From CAYNFH01 sp964396385 (GTDB lineage Bacteria > Armatimonadota > Chthonomonadetes > Chthonomonadales > CAJBBX01), in the NCBI GenBank assembly GCA_964396385.1, contig CAYNFH010000217.1, positions 1 to 10,499 of the forward strand: a DNA stretch of 10,499 bases, given 5' to 3'. Below, piece by piece: positions 6,768 through 10,499 of this stretch (its first letter is position 1; each line of letters starts with the position of its first letter). The position numbers were made by a program, and so were the translations under genes. Under the pieces are notes generated by a model. It was not told the origin of the DNA, did not search any database, and saw only the letters and a list, made by a program, of their open reading frames with translations.

Positions 6768-8369
6768 ATGCGCAGATCACATTGCAGACTGCTGGTTCCC
6801 GGCGCCGCCCTCTCAATCGCGCTCCAGCTTGCAGGCTGTGGGGGAGGCGGAGGCGGCTCGGACGGCAGTTCCGGCGCCGGACAGACGGTGCAGCTTGGAC
6901 CGTTTACAACGCGTGTGGCCGGCACGGCTCAGGCGCCGGTGACGGCGAGCAGCGCAAGCTCCGTTGGCACCGGCGTTGCGGGCGCTTCTATCTCCAGCCT
7001 GGTGTTTCAGGACTCTTCACCCACGCTGGCCGAGACCCGCCTCGCCTTTGTGCGGCAGGACACCGGCGCCGGCCACCTCCAGATCTACGTCATGGGGGCG
7101 GACGGCTCCGGTCCGCATCGCATAAGCGACGGCACGGCCACTGACAGCTTTCCTTCCTGGTCGCCCGATGGCGCCAGGATGGCCTTCGCGCGCTTTAACG
7201 GAAGTATTACTCAGATCTACGTGATGGGAGCAGATGGCTCGAGTTCGCATCGGATAAGCGACGGCACCACGAGTGACTACACTCCTTCCTGGTCGCCTGA
7301 CGGAGCCACGATCGCCTTTGCGCGGTACGACTACAGCATCCAGCGCAACCGGATCTGGGTGATGGCCGCGGACGGTTCCAACCCGCACCCCATCAGTGAC
7401 GGAACCATCGACGACACCTACCCCTCCTGGTCGCCCGACGGAAAGAAGTTCGCGTTTCAAGGGTTCGACCCCGCGGTAGGCCACAACCGGATCTACGTTA
7501 TGTCCGCGGATGGCTCCGGCTCCCACCAGGTGAGCGCAGGCACGGGAGACGACTATGGCCCTGCCTCCTGGTCGCCTGATGGCGCCAGGATCGCCTATAT
7601 GCACTATGAGGTCAGCCTCGGCCGCTTCCAGATCTACGTGTCAGGCGCGGACGGTTCCAGCCCGCACCGGATAAGCGATGGATCGAGCAATGATACGTAT
7701 CCGTTCTGGTCTCCCGACGGAACGAAAGTGGCCTTCCGGCTGAGCGACGCGGCTACGGGCCATAGCCAGATCTACGTGATGGCGACGGATGGTTCAAGTC
7801 GGCAACGCGTGAGCGACGGCACGGCTGAGGAAGTCCTCGCTGCCTGGTCGCCGTTTGTAAAGACGCGCAATCTCATCGGTCCGGGCGGTAGCATGGGAGC
7901 CGCGGCGGCGGGCTTCCTCTATGGCGAGAGCGGGGATGTACTGACCGGCGTTCTCACATTCGACACGGCCAGCCCCACAACGCGCGCCGACGCACGAATT
8001 GCCGCTCAGAGCGGGCAGAGCTTTAGTCCTAGCGAACTGCTGTTCTCCATCACCACATCCGACAGCCTCTCCTCGCTGGCCTACACGAACGACCTGTACT
8101 CCACGCCAACAGCGGTCATCGCCGGTGGGTCACCTTCGGCGGTGGGCGCGCTCGCCAGCATCAACTCGGCCACGGGACGGATCGCGTCTGTGCTGCCATA
8201 TGTGGCCAGCCGGGCTGCTGGCATTGCCACGACACGTGAGGGAACCGCTCTCGTGTGCCGCGGTAGGTTTGTGGGTGTTTGGGATGACAGGAGCAGGAAC
8301 GAGGCGCCGTACGGAGCGTCGGAAGTGCGCATAGACGCAGCCACCGGGAAGCTGCTGGGTTTCAAGTAA
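6768..8369 (+). CDS. PD40/TolB-like six-bladed propeller lipoprotein, copy 2
   Basis: This is a 533-residue tandem paralog of the preceding lipoprotein. The signal MRRSHCRLLV ends in lipobox LAGC with Cys24, the same position as in copy 1, followed by a Gly/Ser-rich linker. The AGTAQAPVTASSA segment and SPTLAETRLAF match copy 1. Six PD40 blades span residues 84-363 with five WSPDG motifs and a terminal WSPF. Residues 364-533 are the shared unrecognised domain, visibly more alike between copies than the blades are. Blade 4 carries one extra residue before its WSPDG (PASWSPDG). The start is set by GAGGAG at 6756-6761, 6 bases upstream. The frame stays open to a GTG at 6621 inside copy 1, but that start would bury the lipoprotein signal and is rejected. 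The shared leader and start codons (GAGxACGATGCGCAGAT) show that the duplication included the translation start. It probably sits in the envelope facing the periplasm or outside; the partner is unknown. Confidence 0.87.
   Translation: MRRSHCRLLVPGAALSIALQLAGCGGGGGGSDGSSGAGQTVQLGPFTTRVAGTAQAPVTASSASSVGTGVAGASISSLVFQDSSPTLAETRLAFVRQDTGAGHLQIYVMGADGSGPHRISDGTATDSFPSWSPDGARMAFARFNGSITQIYVMGADGSSSHRISDGTTSDYTPSWSPDGATIAFARYDYSIQRNRIWVMAADGSNPHPISDGTIDDTYPSWSPDGKKFAFQGFDPAVGHNRIYVMSADGSGSHQVSAGTGDDYGPASWSPDGARIAYMHYEVSLGRFQIYVSGADGSSPHRISDGSSNDTYPFWSPDGTKVAFRLSDAATGHSQIYVMATDGSSRQRVSDGTAEEVLAAWSPFVKTRNLIGPGGSMGAAAAGFLYGESGDVLTGVLTFDTASPTTRADARIAAQSGQSFSPSELLFSITTSDSLSSLAYTNDLYSTPTAVIAGGSPSAVGALASINSATGRIASVLPYVASRAAGIATTREGTALVCRGRFVGVWDDRSRNEAPYGASEVRIDAATGKLLGFK
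7017..7856 (+). repeat. PD40 propeller blades, copy 2
   Basis: Six blades correspond in order to those of copy 1. For example, blade 5 reads YEVSLGRFQIY against YEVGLGRDQIW, and blade 2 has an unusual loop in both. The CAGATCTACGT DNA unit recurs near 7079, 7212, 7629 and 7767. These near-identical DNA stretches could support recombination between blades or between the two genes. Confidence 0.78.
7857..8366 (+). other. coding segment for the unrecognised C-terminal domain, copy 2
   Basis: Residues 364-533 keep GAAAAGFLYGESGDVL, LTFDTASP, SLSSLAYTND, INSATGRIASVLPY, LVCRGRFVGVWDD and the VRIDAATGKLLGFK end seen in copy 1. The linker between VLPY and LVCRGRF is shorter and unrelated in sequence. 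It marks a flexible break within the domain. Confidence 0.6.
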
Positions 8370-8381
8370 GCGCATTACTTG
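8363..8381 (+). promoter_or_regulatory. hairpin overlapping the stop codon of copy 2
   Basis: CAAGTAA (8363-8369) and TTACTTG (8375-8381) form a perfect 7-bp inverted repeat with loop GCGCA. The TAA stop is inside the left arm. It is AT-rich with no T-run after it, so a weak or non-intrinsic signal is the most that can be claimed. Confidence 0.35.
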
Positions 8382-8398
8382 CACTGAGAAGAGAGCTT

Positions 8399-8403
8399 GG
8401 AGG
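8399..8403 (+). promoter_or_regulatory. ribosome binding site for the unknown secreted protein
   Basis: GGAGG lies 5 bases before the ATG at 8409 and 8 bases before a second, adjacent ATG at 8412. Either could be used. The TTG at 8397 overlaps the site itself and is excluded. The block TGGAGGT-ACAA-ATGAAG resembles the leader of the first GloVer gene at 272-290. Confidence 0.75.
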
Positions 8404-8408
8404 TACAA

Positions 8409-10436
8409 ATGATGAAGCAGTTTCAGAAGGTACTTGAGGCGACCCTGGCCCTGGCGCTGGCGGGATCACTGACAGGCGCCGCGGGCGCGCAGCGGCGGCC
8501 GCTGGTCCGGGACCATCGCGGAAGCAGTCCGCCCGCTGCGCCACCACCGGCCGGGCAGCCGGGCGCTCCCGCTGCGAGAGCCCATCCCAATAGCAACGAC
8601 GCGGACGCCGGCTACGGCCCACTCACTGTGAACGTAACCAGCCTGACCGGGCGCGCCATCATCTTCTTTAGTGGAGACAGTAATGGCCAGGATATGGGCC
8701 GGCTGTTCCCGGAGTGGCAGCCTGTTGGACAGCCCAAGCCGGTTGTCCAGTACGTCCATGATCACCGGGGCGGTGGGGACAGAGTCATCCCGGAGCTGCA
8801 CGTCGGCCGGTCCTACGAGGAACTGGAGGGGGTCATCCCGCAGACCGCCCATGTGAGCTTTGAGGACTTCCCGACCAGCCACTATACCCACGACTTCTGC
8901 TTCAAGGTGATCCCCGATCCCGGCTTCGAGTATCTGCTGGCGGAGTTTCCCGCTCACGAGGCCACGGACATCGAGGACATCCACATCGACAAGCGGCACC
9001 CGAGGCTCCCACAGCATACCTACCATGTGCCTGCACAGATTCAGCAATATATCGAAGTGGAGTGGGAGTGCGGCCTCGGCCAGAACAACATCTTTCCGCA
9101 GAGCGTCCTCAAGCAGTTTGGGGCGGAGCTCGGCCTGACAAAACTATCCGCCAACCCGGCCCGCGAGCCGAATATGCGGGGTGAGAGCTTCGGGCTCTAC
9201 TCCACGGGGCACCGGCAGGGCGCGTTGCTCTGGAACTGGCCCACGGCCGGAGACTGGGTGCACGTAGACGGGCTCTGGATATGGGACCGCGGCCATCCAC
9301 CGGCCGAGACCGAGATCCATCCCCCGCGGCTGGTGGCCGTGCGGCGCCGTCTCCCCGCCGTGCTTCAGACACCAGGGGCGCCGAGCCACTACTCCTTTGC
9401 CACCCGTGCCGACATCTTCGCCAGCGGCGACGACAGCGCCCTCTGGAACAACCGGCCCGACCAGCCCTTCTTCGTGCAGAAGGTGCCCATGAGCGAGAAG
9501 GACTATGTCTTCAACATTGACCAGCCGCTGCCCCGCCCGCCCGCCGGTCCGCCGTCGCTCCACGCCGGAGCGGCGGTCCAGCTTGCCTCCTTCGCCCAGG
9601 TTCGCCCGCTCCAGGGCATCAGGCCGGGCGGAGGGCAGGCGCAGTTGGCCTGGCGCGTGGAAAGGCAGCCCGGCGACACCTACCCCGGCGAAGCGATTAT
9701 ACAGCCGTTCCCGGACGGGGAGCCCGGACATCCCACGCCGCACGTGCGCGTGACCATCCCCTGGAAGACGCAGCATGCGCCGGACACCGCCGTCTTCGCC
9801 AGGACTCTCTACCTCTACTGGAGCAACGACGCGGCCCACGGGGTCGCCAGCAGCTACAAGGCGCACCTCTTCCGCGTGACGCTGGATAATCTCAAAGTTA
9901 TCAACCCCCAGGGCGAATACTGGCACATCTACCACACCACCAACAAAGACAAGGCCAACTGGAGGATCTTTGTGGAGGTCGGCGGCCAGTGGTACTTCCT
10001 GAACGACCTTGTCCAGCCGAAGCCACTGGAGGGCGGCCTGGATCAGGCACAGAAGAACCAGGTGTTTCCCATCAACCGCTCCTTCCTGGTCTACGCTGGC
10101 GACGGGGACGCCTTCCGTGTACACGCCGACGGCTGGGAAGCAGATGGCATCAATATGGTCATGGGCCGCCTCATAAACCAGTACGACCAGGACAGGGTCC
10201 GCGTGGAAGCGGAGATGAACGCAATCGTGCTCACCATGGACGTGTATCAGGCCGGTTCGCGTGACGATCCCCTTGGCGAGGTGAACCAGTCCTTCGACGC
10301 CAAGGGAGGCTTCGGGATTGGGACGCATACGGATTCCTCCTTCGGCGGCAAGCAGACAGACGATCCGAGCGGTGATACGGACCCGAACGACTCCTATCGA
10401 CTCACCTACCACATCGAGGCGATCCCGCTGCCGTAG
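8409..10436 (+). CDS. large secreted protein of unknown function with a His/Asp/Glu cluster
   Basis: This is a 675-residue protein I cannot assign to a family. Residues 1-27 are a signal peptide (MMKQFQKVL, an Ala/Leu core, cleavage after AGA before Gln28). A Pro/Ala-rich linker follows to about residue 65. The central part has a dense polar cluster at 285-304: H285, D287, D293, H296, E300, E302 and H304, within HVDGLWIWDRGHPP and ETEIHPP. This looks like a metal or catalytic site but is unproven. Another Pro-rich stretch lies near 376-385. The C-terminal third is rich in aromatic beta-strand-like segments (GEYWHIYH, VEVGGQWYFL, RLTYHIEAIPLP). It also has an Asp/Gly-rich stretch (DDPSGDTDPNDSY) that may bind calcium. 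The repeats of the upstream genes are absent. It starts 39 bases after the second lipoprotein and precedes another gene by 32 bases, so it is probably co-expressed. An extracellular enzyme or a binding protein are both possible. Confidence 0.8.
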   Translation: MMKQFQKVLEATLALALAGSLTGAAGAQRRPLVRDHRGSSPPAAPPPAGQPGAPAARAHPNSNDADAGYGPLTVNVTSLTGRAIIFFSGDSNGQDMGRLFPEWQPVGQPKPVVQYVHDHRGGGDRVIPELHVGRSYEELEGVIPQTAHVSFEDFPTSHYTHDFCFKVIPDPGFEYLLAEFPAHEATDIEDIHIDKRHPRLPQHTYHVPAQIQQYIEVEWECGLGQNNIFPQSVLKQFGAELGLTKLSANPAREPNMRGESFGLYSTGHRQGALLWNWPTAGDWVHVDGLWIWDRGHPPAETEIHPPRLVAVRRRLPAVLQTPGAPSHYSFATRADIFASGDDSALWNNRPDQPFFVQKVPMSEKDYVFNIDQPLPRPPAGPPSLHAGAAVQLASFAQVRPLQGIRPGGGQAQLAWRVERQPGDTYPGEAIIQPFPDGEPGHPTPHVRVTIPWKTQHAPDTAVFARTLYLYWSNDAAHGVASSYKAHLFRVTLDNLKVINPQGEYWHIYHTTNKDKANWRIFVEVGGQWYFLNDLVQPKPLEGGLDQAQKNQVFPINRSFLVYAGDGDAFRVHADGWEADGINMVMGRLINQYDQDRVRVEAEMNAIVLTMDVYQAGSRDDPLGEVNQSFDAKGGFGIGTHTDSSFGGKQTDDPSGDTDPNDSYRLTYHIEAIPLP

Positions 10437-10457
10437 GGGGACTGACCACACTGATAT

Positions 10458-10463
10458 AGGAGG
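10458..10463 (+). promoter_or_regulatory. strong ribosome binding site of the last gene
   Basis: AGGAGG sits 5 bases before the ATG at 10469. It is the main evidence that the short open frame at the window's edge is a real gene start. Confidence 0.7.
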
Positions 10464-10468
10464 CACTC

Positions 10469-10499
10469 ATGGCTATCACAGGCGACCGATACATCGGTA
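10469..10499 (+). CDS. 5' end of a further gene, cut by the window edge
   Basis: Ten codons are visible (MAITGDRYIG) after a near-ideal ribosome binding site. It starts 32 bases past the previous stop and on the same strand, so it probably continues the operon. The first residues show no Sec signal peptide, unlike every upstream gene, though ten residues are too few to exclude one. No family can be named. Confidence 0.6.
   Translation, partial: MAITGDRYIG

Noticed and set aside
5400..7800. CRISPR-like or other DNA direct repeats (recurring CAGATCTACGT units)
   Set aside because: The spacing is a multiple of codons and follows the protein blades; these are coding repeats of PD40 motifs.
5089..8369. 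Genuine TolB of the Tol-Pal system
   Set aside because: PD40 blades are shared, but a TolB N-terminal domain is absent, lipoprotein signals are present, and no tolA, tolQ, tolR or pal is nearby.
9144..10466. 440-residue open frame on the - strand, opposite the unknown secreted protein
   Set aside because: The + strand frame has a signal peptide, a good ribosome binding site and operon-like spacing; the - strand frame shows none of these and no recognisable motif.

Overview
The window is a GC-rich bacterial segment with a compact layout. Five complete genes and the first codons of a sixth all lie on the + strand, with gaps of about 20-100 bases. Every complete protein carries an export signal: three have Sec-type signal peptides and two have lipoprotein signals. 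The host is therefore probably a diderm bacterium. GloVer-type repeats (TIGR03803) next to PD40/TolB-like propeller lipoproteins would suit Verrucomicrobiota, Armatimonadota, Acidobacteriota or Gloeobacter-like lineages. That assignment rests on family distribution only; no marker gene is present.

Layout. Positions 1-241 hold the decayed 3' end of a gene homologous to the two PD40 lipoproteins further along. Next come two tandem GloVer-repeat proteins (286-2640 and 2662-4989). Each has 14 repeats, and the repeats correspond one to one, so this is a whole-gene duplication. Two tandem PD40 lipoproteins follow (5089-6711 and 6768-8369). Each has a lipobox cysteine, a six-bladed TolB-like propeller and an unrecognised C-terminal domain of about 175 residues. 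That domain is more conserved between the pair than the propeller is. A large secreted protein of unknown function follows (8409-10436), with a striking His/Asp/Glu cluster. The last feature is the start of another gene at 10469, behind a strong ribosome binding site.

How the genes may work together. Spacing, shared strand and good ribosome binding sites suggest an operon, or at least a co-expressed cluster, of extracytoplasmic proteins. No enzyme, transporter or regulator is recognisable, so any shared function is inference. The set could act in surface binding or scaffolding, or it could be an expanding paralog family. I saw no RNA gene, CRISPR array, insertion sequence, convincing promoter or canonical intrinsic terminator. 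Short inverted repeats without a T-tract sit at several gene junctions.
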